DNA from: Savagea sp.
Lineage (GTDB): Bacteria > Bacillota > Bacilli > Bacillales_A > Planococcaceae
Direction: 5' to 3'
Length of the DNA: 36,746 nucleotides
NCBI GenBank assembly: GCA_030152585.1
Contig: JASLJC010000098.1
Span: 1 to 36,746, forward strand
Position 1 is the stretch's first letter; every line of letters starts with the position of its first letter. The notes under the pieces were generated by a model. The model had not been told where the DNA came from. It saw only the letters and a list, made by a program, of their open reading frames with translations, and searched no databases. The translations under genes and the position numbers were made by a program. Below are positions 16,848 through 24,490 of this stretch, one piece after another.

Positions 16848-17855
16848 TTATTGTTCACCGTACATATACATTAAACGGGGTGCATTATTTTGTGCGATCA
16901 GACGTGATAACAATTCGCCTTCTACGTCACGTCCTAAAAATTCATGCATTTTTAAACCAAACAATGAACCGAAGCTTGATTCAACATCATAGTTAAAGAT
17001 TTGTGGATCTTTTACTTTAATCGCTTTTTTCATTGCGGCAATCGCATCGTCTGCACGTCCTTGTTCATCTGCTAATCCATACTTAATCGCTTGAGAACCG
17101 CTAAAAATACGTCCATCTGCAATTTTTTTCACTTCTTCAATCGGCATATTTCGACCGTCTGCAATCACTTTGACGAAACGTTCGAACGACTCATCAGCCA
17201 TCGATTGGAAAATCGCACGTTCGTCATCTGTCATATGACGGTTCGGGCTTCCGATATCTTTATGTGCTCCTGTTTTAATCGTATTAAACTGAATACCTAA
17301 TTTCGCTGCAAGTTCTGAATAATCGAGTGTTTGCATAATGACACCGATCGAACCTGTCATCGTTTCAGGGTGAACGAAAATTTTATCAGCAGGTGCTGAT
17401 ACGTAGTAACCGCCTGATGCAGCCATTGCACCCATCGCTACATAAACGGGAATTTCACGTTTCTTTTGAATCGATACGATTTCATCGTAAATATCTTTCG
17501 ACTCTAACACGCCACCACCTGGTGAATTCACTTTTAAAACGATACCTTTTACCGTTTCATCTGCTTTAATTTCTTCTAATTGTTTCATAAACTGACGGTG
17601 ATTGTATCCTTTAGCAAAGGCACCTGCATCTCCTGTATCTTGAATTGCCCCTTCAATTTCTAATACTGCAATTCGGTTCGATGCATCTCCTTTTTCGAGG
17701 ACGTTGACGTCCCCTTCTTTTTCTGCTTCTACTACCATTTGATCAAACGCACTTGAAAAGTCGCGTGTGAAAAGGTACGACGATGCGTTGACAAAAACAG
17801 ATACTACGACAAGTGTTGCCGCTAAAATAATGGCAATCCAACGTTTCATATTCAT
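16848..17855 (-). CDS. sppA: Signal peptide peptidase SppA
   Basis: Membrane-anchored serine-lysine protease that degrades remnant signal peptides and, in Bacillus, helps resist lantibiotics. It has 335 residues, with an N-terminal anchor at about 5-27 and an extracellular catalytic domain. The nucleophile Ser147 (AMAASGGYYVSAPAD) and general base Lys199 (KTGAHKDIGSPNR) fall at the same numbers as in the Bacillus subtilis enzyme. NSPGGGVLES forms the substrate-binding strand. The short Gram-positive form forms a dome-shaped oligomer. ATG start after AAAGGAGG. It is followed by yteJ in the same operon. Confidence 0.95.
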   Translation of the reverse strand: MNMKRWIAIILAATLVVVSVFVNASSYLFTRDFSSAFDQMVVEAEKEGDVNVLEKGDASNRIAVLEIEGAIQDTGDAGAFAKGYNHRQFMKQLEEIKADETVKGIVLKVNSPGGGVLESKDIYDEIVSIQKKREIPVYVAMGAMAASGGYYVSAPADKIFVHPETMTGSIGVIMQTLDYSELAAKLGIQFNTIKTGAHKDIGSPNRHMTDDERAIFQSMADESFERFVKVIADGRNMPIEEVKKIADGRIFSGSQAIKYGLADEQGRADDAIAAMKKAIKVKDPQIFNYDVESSFGSLFGLKMHEFLGRDVEGELLSRLIAQNNAPRLMYMYGEQ

Positions 17856-17922
17856 CTTGTATAATTCCTCCTTTTAAATATCGACTACTTTTACGTATAT
17901 CTTACGTAATAGTTTCATCTTT

Positions 17923-19122
17923 TTACAATAAATCATCAAATGTTTCATGACGTTTCGTCGAAACGATCACTTCACGATTTTGAATCGCACGCTCAATTAA
18001 CGGCTCAAAGTCGACATGACCTTCAAAACGTTCCATTTCTTGAATTTTCGGCTTCGTTTTCGGATTAGCTGGTGTGAAAACCGTACAACAATCTTCGTAC
18101 GGACGAATTGACGTTTCGTACGTTCCGATATGTTGAGCCACTTCTACAATTTCTGATTTATCGTACGTAACGAGCGGGCGGATAATCGGTGTTGAAGTAA
18201 CAGCATTAATCGCTGTCATACTTTCTAATGTCTGACTTGCTACTTGGCCTAAGCTTTCACCTGTTACAATACCGAGCGCTCCGATTTCTCCACGAACGCG
18301 ATCAGCGATGACCATCATGAGACGACGAGTCGATGTCATCGTTAACTGTGCTGGAATTTTAGCATCAATCGTCTGTTGAATTTCTGTAAATGGAATGACA
18401 TGTACTTTCACCGTCGGGCCGAACGCACTTAACTGTTCTGCTAAATCGAGTACTTTTTCTTTCGCTAATTCGCTCGTAAATGGTGGACTCGCAAAGTGAA
18501 TCGCTTCAATAGAAACCCCTCGCTTCATTATGAGATACCCTGCTACAGGACTATCAATCCCTCCTGATAATAAAAGTAACGATTTTCCGTTCGCTCCGAC
18601 GGGTAATCCACCGGCTCCTTCAAATCGTTCCGCTGAAATCTGCGCTTCTCCCCGACGAATATCAACTTGTAATAGAATGTCCGGTTGACGCATTTTCACT
18701 TGTAAATGTGGGAACTGACGAAGTACGTGTGCACCGATCTCTTGTTGAATGTCTTGTGATGTCAACGGAAATGTTTTATCCGCTCGACGAGCATCGACTT
18801 TAAATGTTTTTCCTTCTAAGTCGAGTGTACGCATCACATCAATAGCAAGTGCTTTTATCGATTCCATATCTTTTTCACATGAAGCGATTGGACTGTACGA
18901 ATAAATACCGAAGACGTGGCGGAGACGTGGAATGATCGCTTCGATATTTTCTGGGTGCGGTGATCGAATGATCATTCGATCATGGTTTGCTTCTATAACG
19001 ACGTCTTGTAAATCTTTCACACGGAATTTTACATTTTTCTTTAATTTACGAATAAATTCTTTACGGTTTCGTCCTTTTAATGTTAATTCGCCGTAACGAA
19101 TGAGTAGTTGTGTCCATTTCAT
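17923..19122 (-). CDS. thiI: tRNA 4-thiouridine synthase ThiI
   Basis: Activates uridine 8 of tRNA with ATP and inserts sulfur to make 4-thiouridine. It has 399 residues: an N-terminal ferredoxin-like region, a THUMP domain at about 60-165, and the PP-loop pyrophosphatase motif SGGIDSPVAGYL at about 186-197. It ends without the C-terminal rhodanese domain found in Escherichia coli ThiI, which is normal for Bacillus. Sulfur then comes directly from a dedicated cysteine desulfurase, and that gene lies immediately upstream with an ATGA overlap. It therefore probably serves tRNA modification rather than thiazole synthesis. Confidence 0.96.
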   Translation of the reverse strand: MKWTQLLIRYGELTLKGRNRKEFIRKLKKNVKFRVKDLQDVVIEANHDRMIIRSPHPENIEAIIPRLRHVFGIYSYSPIASCEKDMESIKALAIDVMRTLDLEGKTFKVDARRADKTFPLTSQDIQQEIGAHVLRQFPHLQVKMRQPDILLQVDIRRGEAQISAERFEGAGGLPVGANGKSLLLLSGGIDSPVAGYLIMKRGVSIEAIHFASPPFTSELAKEKVLDLAEQLSAFGPTVKVHVIPFTEIQQTIDAKIPAQLTMTSTRRLMMVIADRVRGEIGALGIVTGESLGQVASQTLESMTAINAVTSTPIIRPLVTYDKSEIVEVAQHIGTYETSIRPYEDCCTVFTPANPKTKPKIQEMERFEGHVDFEPLIERAIQNREVIVSTKRHETFDDLL

Positions 19123-20255
19123 AATTGTTTCCCCCGATGTAATAATTGTTCAAATTTTTGTAAACTTGTAATGAGTGCTTCAATATCAGACGTTTCATTA
19201 AAACGACCGAAACTAATGCGAATGACACCTTCTTGATACGCTTCTTCAATAGGAAGGGCACGAATCACATGACTCGTCGCTTGTCGTTTAGAAGAACATG
19301 CACTCGATGTCGAGACGTAAATACCGTCACTTTGTAAGTGATTAATGACGACTTCTCCTCGTATGTCACGGAATGCCAGCGTCACAATATGAGGTGCACC
19401 GTTTTCATTTGAAATTGTTTGAATATGAGGTGCCGTTTCGACATATTGTGTTATTTTATTTTGCCACGCTTTGTAATCGGCTGTACGGTCTTCTTCTTTT
19501 GCTAAGCGCATCGCTTTTGCTAACGATACTGCATGGTTAACAGCGGTTGTACCGCTACGGTAACCGAACTCTTGCCCCCCACCGTAGACGAGCGGCTGCA
19601 ATGGATAAAATCGACGCATTAAAAGTGCACCTGTTCCTTTAACACCGTGTAGTTTGTGACCAGACACTGTAAAGAAGTCGATTTCATTCCCTTCAAATTG
19701 AACCGGTAATTTTCCGAAACTTTGAACAGCGTCGACGTGCATCCACGCATCACTATATTGCTTAACGATGCGACTTGCTTCTTCAATCGGTTGAATCGCA
19801 CCCATTTCATTGTTGACGTGCATGATCGATACGAGTGTCGTCGTCGGACGTAATAGACGTTGTAGTTGTTCTAACGAAATTTGTCCTCGTTCGTCGACAG
19901 TTAAATAGTCAATTTCAAATCCTTCTTTTTCTAACGCTTGGCATGCAAGTCGGACAGAATCGTGTTCAATCGCTGTCGTAATGAGATGGCGACCTTTTGC
20001 CTGTCTCATCCGTGCAGTACCGAACAGTGCGAGATTATTCGCTTCTGTGCCACCTGATGTAAAAATAATACTGTCTTCTTCACTTTGGACGAGTGATGCA
20101 ATTTGCTGACGTGCACTTTGTAGCAGTTGGTCTGCTTTGACACCGAATGCATGAATCGATGCTGGATTTGCATAAAGTGTGCGGCTTACTTTTTCAAATG
20201 ATGTCCATACTTCTTCAGCCGGTTGTGTCGTTGCACTATTGTCTAAATAAATCAT
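19119..20255 (-). CDS. nifZ: Cysteine desulfurase paired with ThiI
   Basis: PLP-dependent removal of sulfur from cysteine, forming a persulfide. It has 378 residues starting MIYLDNSATTQP. The PLP lysine is Lys201 (SGHKLHGVKG) and the active cysteine is Cys320 in TSSACSSKRQ. The short loop after this cysteine and the position 5' of thiI with a 4-base overlap (ATGA) identify it as the NifZ/YtbJ partner of ThiI, not the general SufS or IscS. The start at 20255 has AAAGGAGAAACAT; the longer frame to 20309 has no ribosome binding site. Confidence 0.92.
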   Translation of the reverse strand: MIYLDNSATTQPAEEVWTSFEKVSRTLYANPASIHAFGVKADQLLQSARQQIASLVQSEEDSIIFTSGGTEANNLALFGTARMRQAKGRHLITTAIEHDSVRLACQALEKEGFEIDYLTVDERGQISLEQLQRLLRPTTTLVSIMHVNNEMGAIQPIEEASRIVKQYSDAWMHVDAVQSFGKLPVQFEGNEIDFFTVSGHKLHGVKGTGALLMRRFYPLQPLVYGGGQEFGYRSGTTAVNHAVSLAKAMRLAKEEDRTADYKAWQNKITQYVETAPHIQTISNENGAPHIVTLAFRDIRGEVVINHLQSDGIYVSTSSACSSKRQATSHVIRALPIEEAYQEGVIRISFGRFNETSDIEALITSLQKFEQLLHRGKQL

Positions 20256-20295
20256 ATGTTTCTCCTTTTTATTCATTGTGTCGTAAGCGTAACAA

Positions 20296-20324
20296 AGCCA
20301 CCAGCACATAAATATGCGGTGGCT
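20296..20324 (-). terminator. Possible weak terminator or attenuating hairpin after ezrA
   Basis: On the minus strand AGCCACCGCA pairs with TGC-T-GGTGGCT (one bulge), but only TTTG follows. Placed between ezrA and nifZ, it may reduce rather than stop readthrough. Confidence 0.4.
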
Positions 20325-20328
20325 ACGA

Positions 20329-22017
20329 CTAGCTTTGCATAAACTGTTCGATTTTGTCCATTGCGCCAGGTTCTATTTCTTCTAATGCAAGCGCCGTTAC
20401 TTCTAAAGCTTTGTCGTAACGATATTGACGGAACAAATCTTCAGCTTCTATAAAAGCCTCATCTAATGATGGTTCTGAGCGACGATAACGGTTACCGTAT
20501 TGAATCGCTTGCTCAAAAATCTCAACATCTAACAATAAACGTTCAACTCGCTCTGTCGTAATCCGAACGATATTTTTGGCATCTTCCGTATACGACTCAA
20601 TGACGACGATATTTAATGGTTTTTCTTGCAAACTTTGCTCCACGAGATACAATTTTTCGTCTGCTTCTTCTAATCGTGCCGATACATCATCTGGAATTCC
20701 AGGTATATTTGCACGCAATAAGCGACGCTCTGCATCTCGATGTTTCTGTTCCAATTGCTCTAACGTTTTACGTGCGTTCATTTCATCGATACGCAGTTTT
20801 TCCATTCGATCAGAAAAACGGTCTAATTCCTCTTCCATCCGTTCACATGACGCAATAATGTCAAATAACTCTTCTTCAACGAGTGTATACGCAATGTAAG
20901 GACGTTGAAGTTGTTTTTGTAATTGGTCATGACGACTATACAACGATTCTAATCGCTTTTCCAACTGACGCGGAATATCGGCTTCTTTTTCATCTAATCG
21001 ATAACTTTCTTGAACGTAACGCGCTTCGTCTTTCGCTTCTTTTGCTCGGAACATCGCATTTAAAATGCGCTCTTGTAAAGCGGTTTCCGTTTGCTCCACT
21101 TTATGACGTGCGTACACTTCTTTTTCTAATGCCGTGTATATTAAATCAAATTGGTCTTCAATCGCCACAATTTGTTGGTCGACATGTACAGTATTTAAAG
21201 TGGCTAAATCGTCTTTCAAATATTGAATTTCTTCTTCAATTTGATCGAGTTGCTCTGGAATCTCTAAATACGAAATGTCATGACCTGTATGCTCCATCTC
21301 ATGCAATCCATTGCGTAATTCACGAACGACAGACGGTAAATTTGTTTTTAACTGTTCGTATAAAATCGGAATCGTTTGGATGTAGTGGAACACTTTTTCA
21401 CCTTCACGCGATAATTGTAAGACGATTTCACGTGCTGTTAAATAATTCCCATTGGCTGTTTCTTCTTCGTATTGTTCAAATTTAGGCATAAGTTGTTCGA
21501 CCATCTGTTCAATCGGCCCGAACGCTTCTCCGTAATCGAACTGACGTGTTAAAATCGTTTTGCGTGCAGCACGATATTCTTCACTTAACTTTTCGATTTC
21601 TACTCGGTTTTTCTCTTCGCTACCGATCAATTCATCCAATTCTTGTAAAATTCGATCTTTCTTTTCATCTCCTACGTCGAGTAATTGACGTATTTCATTT
21701 TCAATGAATTGAACTTTTTTGAATTGAAATCGACGCAACGACTCTTCAGCATCAAAAAGAAGGGAGTCGATTGTTGGCATATCGATATCCACAACTTCTG
21801 TCCACTCTTGTCGCCACCGTTCAAACTTCTTTTCTGTTTCACCTGTCATATTTAACTGTTTTAACTTCGTCAACTCTTCAAAAATCGGTTGGTGTTGAAT
21901 CGTTAACTTCTCTTCTTCTAAAAAACGAATTTCATCTACATGTTTCTTTTTCATTAAATAGACGATCGTAACGATCGAAAGTATGACGACGAGTATTAAA
22001 ATTACATATTTCAACAA
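20329..22017 (-). CDS. ezrA: Septation ring regulator EzrA
   Basis: Cell-division protein found in low-GC Gram-positives that limits FtsZ ring formation to midcell and recruits division enzymes. It has 562 residues, with one N-terminal transmembrane segment at about 4-22, then a long cytosolic coiled-coil/spectrin-like body dense in Glu, Arg and Gln. Near the C-terminus is the QNR patch (IQYGNRYRR) needed for localisation. The start is a TTG at 22017, followed by a second TTG codon; GAGGTGAGCTACG precedes it, and no in-frame ATG is nearer. Length and location downstream of rpsD match the family. A leader of about 100 bases with an AAACACG/CGTGTTT inverted repeat precedes it. Confidence 0.95.
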   Translation of the reverse strand: MLKYVILILVVILSIVTIVYLMKKKHVDEIRFLEEEKLTIQHQPIFEELTKLKQLNMTGETEKKFERWRQEWTEVVDIDMPTIDSLLFDAEESLRRFQFKKVQFIENEIRQLLDVGDEKKDRILQELDELIGSEEKNRVEIEKLSEEYRAARKTILTRQFDYGEAFGPIEQMVEQLMPKFEQYEEETANGNYLTAREIVLQLSREGEKVFHYIQTIPILYEQLKTNLPSVVRELRNGLHEMEHTGHDISYLEIPEQLDQIEEEIQYLKDDLATLNTVHVDQQIVAIEDQFDLIYTALEKEVYARHKVEQTETALQERILNAMFRAKEAKDEARYVQESYRLDEKEADIPRQLEKRLESLYSRHDQLQKQLQRPYIAYTLVEEELFDIIASCERMEEELDRFSDRMEKLRIDEMNARKTLEQLEQKHRDAERRLLRANIPGIPDDVSARLEEADEKLYLVEQSLQEKPLNIVVIESYTEDAKNIVRITTERVERLLLDVEIFEQAIQYGNRYRRSEPSLDEAFIEAEDLFRQYRYDKALEVTALALEEIEPGAMDKIEQFMQS

Positions 22018-22168
22018 CGTAGCTCACCTCTTCCCGCGACTTCCAACTTCTACTTCAAACACGTCTTTTTATTTTCATAGCTCTCGTGTTTAAGCTTACT
22101 TCTTTACGTATTATAGTACAAAAAGAGAAGAAAAACTATCCTGACGCTATATTTATCCTTTTTATTAC

Positions 22169-22198
22169 TTGACTATTGGAAATGAACTAGTGTATGTT
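22169..22198 (+). promoter_or_regulatory. Promoter of rpsD
   Basis: TTGACT (22169-22174) and TATGTT (22193-22198) with an 18-bp spacer, leaving a leader of about 185 bases before rpsD. Confidence 0.6.
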
Positions 22199-22204
22199 AG
22201 TGGA

Positions 22205-22390
22205 GTGTAAAATAAACGCAGCAGTTGTGTAGCTTATTCGTTTCAGTCTAATCCTTTTCTTTAAAGGTGATGTATCACGTAACTCGGTAGGCTGCTCGAG
22301 CGAAGGTACAACAAGTTAGAATGTTCGATAAGAAGGAACACATCTGGTTTTTATTTTACAAAATAAAACCAATAAGAGGAGGAGTCATTC
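22205..22390 (+). promoter_or_regulatory. rpsD leader, probable S4-binding autoregulatory RNA
   Basis: A 186-base untranslated leader with several short complementary segments. Next to the ribosome binding site it has a near-perfect hairpin (GGTTTTTATTTT with AAAATAAAACC, loop ACA, at 22346-22370). In Bacillus subtilis S4 represses its own mRNA through a structured leader upstream of rpsD; this leader has the right length and place. I have not shown that it folds into the known pseudoknot. Confidence 0.55.
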
Positions 22391-22993
22391 ATGGCTCGTT
22401 ATACAGGTCCAAAATGGAAATTATCACGTCGCTTAGGTGTTTCATTAAGCGGAACAGGTAAAGAAATCGAAAAACGTCCTTACGCACCAGGACAACACGG
22501 TCCTACTCAACGTAAAAAATTATCTGAGTATGGTCTTCAATTACAAGAAAAACAAAAATTACGCTTCATGTACGGCGTAAACGAACGTCAATTCCGTACG
22601 CTTTTCAACAAAGCTGGTAAAATGGAAGGTGTTCACGGTGAGAACTTCATGATCTTACTTGAAACACGTCTTGACAACCTCGTTTACCGTATGGGACTTG
22701 CACGCACACGTCGTGCAGCACGTCAACTCGTAAACCACGGACACATTTTAGTGGACGGAAAACGTTTAGACATCCCTTCATACAGCGTAAAACCAGGACA
22801 AGAAATTTCACTTCGCGAGCGTTCAAACGACTTAACAGTTGTCAAAGAAGCTCTCGAGTTAAACAACTTCGTACCTGAGTACATCTCATTTGATGAAGAT
22901 GCGAAAAAAGGTACATTCGTACGTCTCCCAGAGCGTAGCGAATTATCAGCTGAAGTTAACGAAGCGCTTATCGTTGAGTTCTACTCACGCTAA
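22391..22993 (+). CDS. rpsD: 30S ribosomal protein S4
   Basis: Primary 16S rRNA-binding protein that nucleates assembly of the small subunit body and acts at the mRNA entry channel in accuracy control. The 200 residues are the usual Bacillus length: MARYTGPKWKLSRRLGVSLS at the N-terminus without the zinc cysteines (the C-minus form), then an S4 RNA-binding domain at about 92-155 (RLDNLVYRMGLARTRRAARQ). Ribosome binding site AGAGGAGG. It stands alone here, away from the alpha operon, as in Bacillus, with its own promoter and terminator. Confidence 0.98.
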   Translation: MARYTGPKWKLSRRLGVSLSGTGKEIEKRPYAPGQHGPTQRKKLSEYGLQLQEKQKLRFMYGVNERQFRTLFNKAGKMEGVHGENFMILLETRLDNLVYRMGLARTRRAARQLVNHGHILVDGKRLDIPSYSVKPGQEISLRERSNDLTVVKEALELNNFVPEYISFDEDAKKGTFVRLPERSELSAEVNEALIVEFYSR

Positions 22994-23010
22994 TCCGTTC
23001 GTTCTTAAGC

Positions 23011-23046
23011 AAAACACCAATGTGGTTATCTACATTGGTGTTTTTT
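23011..23046 (+). terminator. Terminator after rpsD
   Basis: AAAACACCAATGT pairs with ACATTGGTGTTTT around GGTTATCT, followed by more T; 17 bp after the stop. Confidence 0.88.
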
Positions 23047-23094
23047 CGTTTCGTTATCGATATTAAGTTTTCTAATACTTCTCATTTTCACATC

Positions 23095-23134
23095 AAAAAA
23101 GAATGGCACGCTGAATGCGGTCCATTCTTTTTTA
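23095..23134. terminator. Bidirectional terminator downstream of the DUF4395 gene
   Basis: AAAAAAGAATGG and CCATTCTTTTTT form a perfect 12-bp stem around a 15-base loop, with T runs on both strands. It ends the minus-strand gene and backs up the rpsD terminator. Confidence 0.8.
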
Positions 23135-23141
23135 GTTTGTA

Positions 23142-23576
23142 TTATTGAGCGTTTTTCATTTTTCGGCGATGTTTCCACATTTGATACTGATAACGGACCG
23201 TACATCCGAGACAGAAGTCAAAGAAGAAAGCTAAGCCTGTTGCAATGAGTACCATTGCTAAGAAAATATAACCTGCGATTGTCCAACCTTGCCAAAACGA
23301 TAAAATCGCTAGACCGAATGAAATCGTTGCGATCCATTGGTTGAAAATTTGTTGGTCTTTTTCTTCTGGAATGTATTCAGTCGGGGCTTTTTTCAAAAAT
23401 GGTTTTCCTATTAAAACGACTGGGTTCGTACGTGTTAATACTGTAATGAGCCCTGCGATGAAAGGAATCCAAAGTACCCAGTGCCAAAAGATTCCTAAAA
23501 TTCCTGTTACTAAAATGACAAACTGATTAAACCGAACGAGTGGTTTCGGAATAAATTCAGGCATTTCTGTCGTCAA
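23142..23576 (-). CDS. DUF4395 family membrane protein
   Basis: 144 residues with hydrophobic segments at about 17-43 and 85-117. The N-terminal KPLVRFNQF motif and C-terminal FCLGC then a basic tail (KHRRKMK) fit the DUF4395 family. The CLGC cysteine pair lies at the end of the last membrane segment and may be redox active or bind a metal or sulfur species; function is not known. The start is uncertain: TTG at 23576 has GAGGTG at good distance, whereas the GTG of the longer reading (23585) overlaps that site. It is divergent from the lipoprotein gene across a 275-bp gap. Confidence 0.78.
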   Translation of the reverse strand: MTTEMPEFIPKPLVRFNQFVILVTGILGIFWHWVLWIPFIAGLITVLTRTNPVVLIGKPFLKKAPTEYIPEEKDQQIFNQWIATISFGLAILSFWQGWTIAGYIFLAMVLIATGLAFFFDFCLGCTVRYQYQMWKHRRKMKNAQ

Positions 23577-23700
23577 ACTGTTCACCTCTTCTATATTTCT
23601 ACATGAAAATTTCTCATATCTTTAAACTAACATGTTTTCTTGGAAATATCTAGCCTTTTGTTTATACGCCCCTCAGTATTTACTTTCCTTTCGTATCAAC

Positions 23701-23722
23701 GGTTCACATCACATTGTGAACC
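23701..23722. repeat. Perfect inverted repeat between divergent genes
   Basis: GGTTCACA and TGTGAACC, 8+8 bp around TCACAT, in the gap between the DUF4395 and lipoprotein genes. No T run follows on either strand, so an operator is more likely than a terminator. The rest of the 23577-23851 gap holds a TATACT box at 23809-23814 near the lipoprotein start and no gene that I can see. Confidence 0.6.
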
Positions 23723-23851
23723 TCTACACATAGAGTGAGAGAAGTGTGAAATATGAGAGATTAAAATCTATTCCGTTGATATTTATCATCTTTCTTTCAT
23801 TTTTAAGGTATACTAGTACAATGAAAAGAAGAAAGAGAAAGGTGGAAAGAG

Positions 23852-24424
23852 ATGCGAAAATTAATCTCGTTTTTACTTTTGACGACACTCATCGGGCTCA
23901 GTGGTTGTAATTTGTTAGTAGACGATACGACAATCGTTGCATACGGCGATGAACGTGATGTCGACCGAGTAATGGCACCTTACGATACGAAGAGTGTTCA
24001 ACACGATACGTTTTATGTTAAGTATCGTGAACTTGATCATAAAAAAATTGTCTATGTCGACCGACACGTTTTCGATGAATTAATGGAACGAAAGCTGTTA
24101 TATACAGTGACAAAAAAAGAAAAACCGAAGTTATTAAAACGATTAAAAACAGAACGGAGTCGTATTTCGTATGCGGCAAGCGAAAACGACTTGCCGAAAG
24201 AAATTCAACAAACGACCGTCTATGAAGGTCCGTTGTTAATGGGGAAACAACCTTTCCCGAATGTCGATGGCATCGTGTTGTTATCGTATAGTCAGTATGA
24301 AGAACTCGACTTCCACGAAAAAGCGGTACATATCGCAACGTATGAAAAAGAATATGCGACGATCGTATTAGAACAATTCGAACAAAACGTCGCAACAGAA
24401 GCGATTCAATATATTATTCCGTAA
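23852..24424 (+). CDS. Predicted lipoprotein of unknown function
   Basis: 190 residues. The N-terminus is a lipoprotein signal peptide: basic MRK, hydrophobic 4-17, and the lipobox LSGC with Cys19 as the lipidated residue. The mature part is charged and soluble, rich in Lys and Glu in the middle (TVTKKEKPKLLKRLKTERS). I recognise no domain or catalytic motif. It would be anchored outside the cell membrane. Ribosome binding site AAAGGTGGAAAGAG. It is a single-gene unit ended by a terminator shared with tyrS. Codon use matches its neighbours, so there is no sign of recent transfer. Confidence 0.8.
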   Translation: MRKLISFLLLTTLIGLSGCNLLVDDTTIVAYGDERDVDRVMAPYDTKSVQHDTFYVKYRELDHKKIVYVDRHVFDELMERKLLYTVTKKEKPKLLKRLKTERSRISYAASENDLPKEIQQTTVYEGPLLMGKQPFPNVDGIVLLSYSQYEELDFHEKAVHIATYEKEYATIVLEQFEQNVATEAIQYIIP

Positions 24425-24450
24425 TGGAAACAATCGTTCAAATGCATGTC

Positions 24451-24487
24451 AAAAAACCGCTCGCCTTTTAATAGGCAAGCGGTTTTT
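24451..24487. terminator. Bidirectional terminator between lipoprotein gene and tyrS
   Basis: AAAACCGCT-C-GCC pairs with GGC-A-AGCGGTTTT; the mismatch is C-A on the plus strand and G-U on the minus strand. T runs flank both sides. Confidence 0.82.
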
Positions 24488-24490
24488 CGT

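Noticed and set aside
20883..21485. 200-codon frame opposite ezrA
   Set aside because: Shadow frame of the coiled-coil gene with no start signal or recognisable domain.
22040..22095. AAACACG/CGTGTTT inverted repeat in the ezrA leader
   Set aside because: Arms are short and the loop long; it has no T run and no resemblance to a known riboswitch that I can name.
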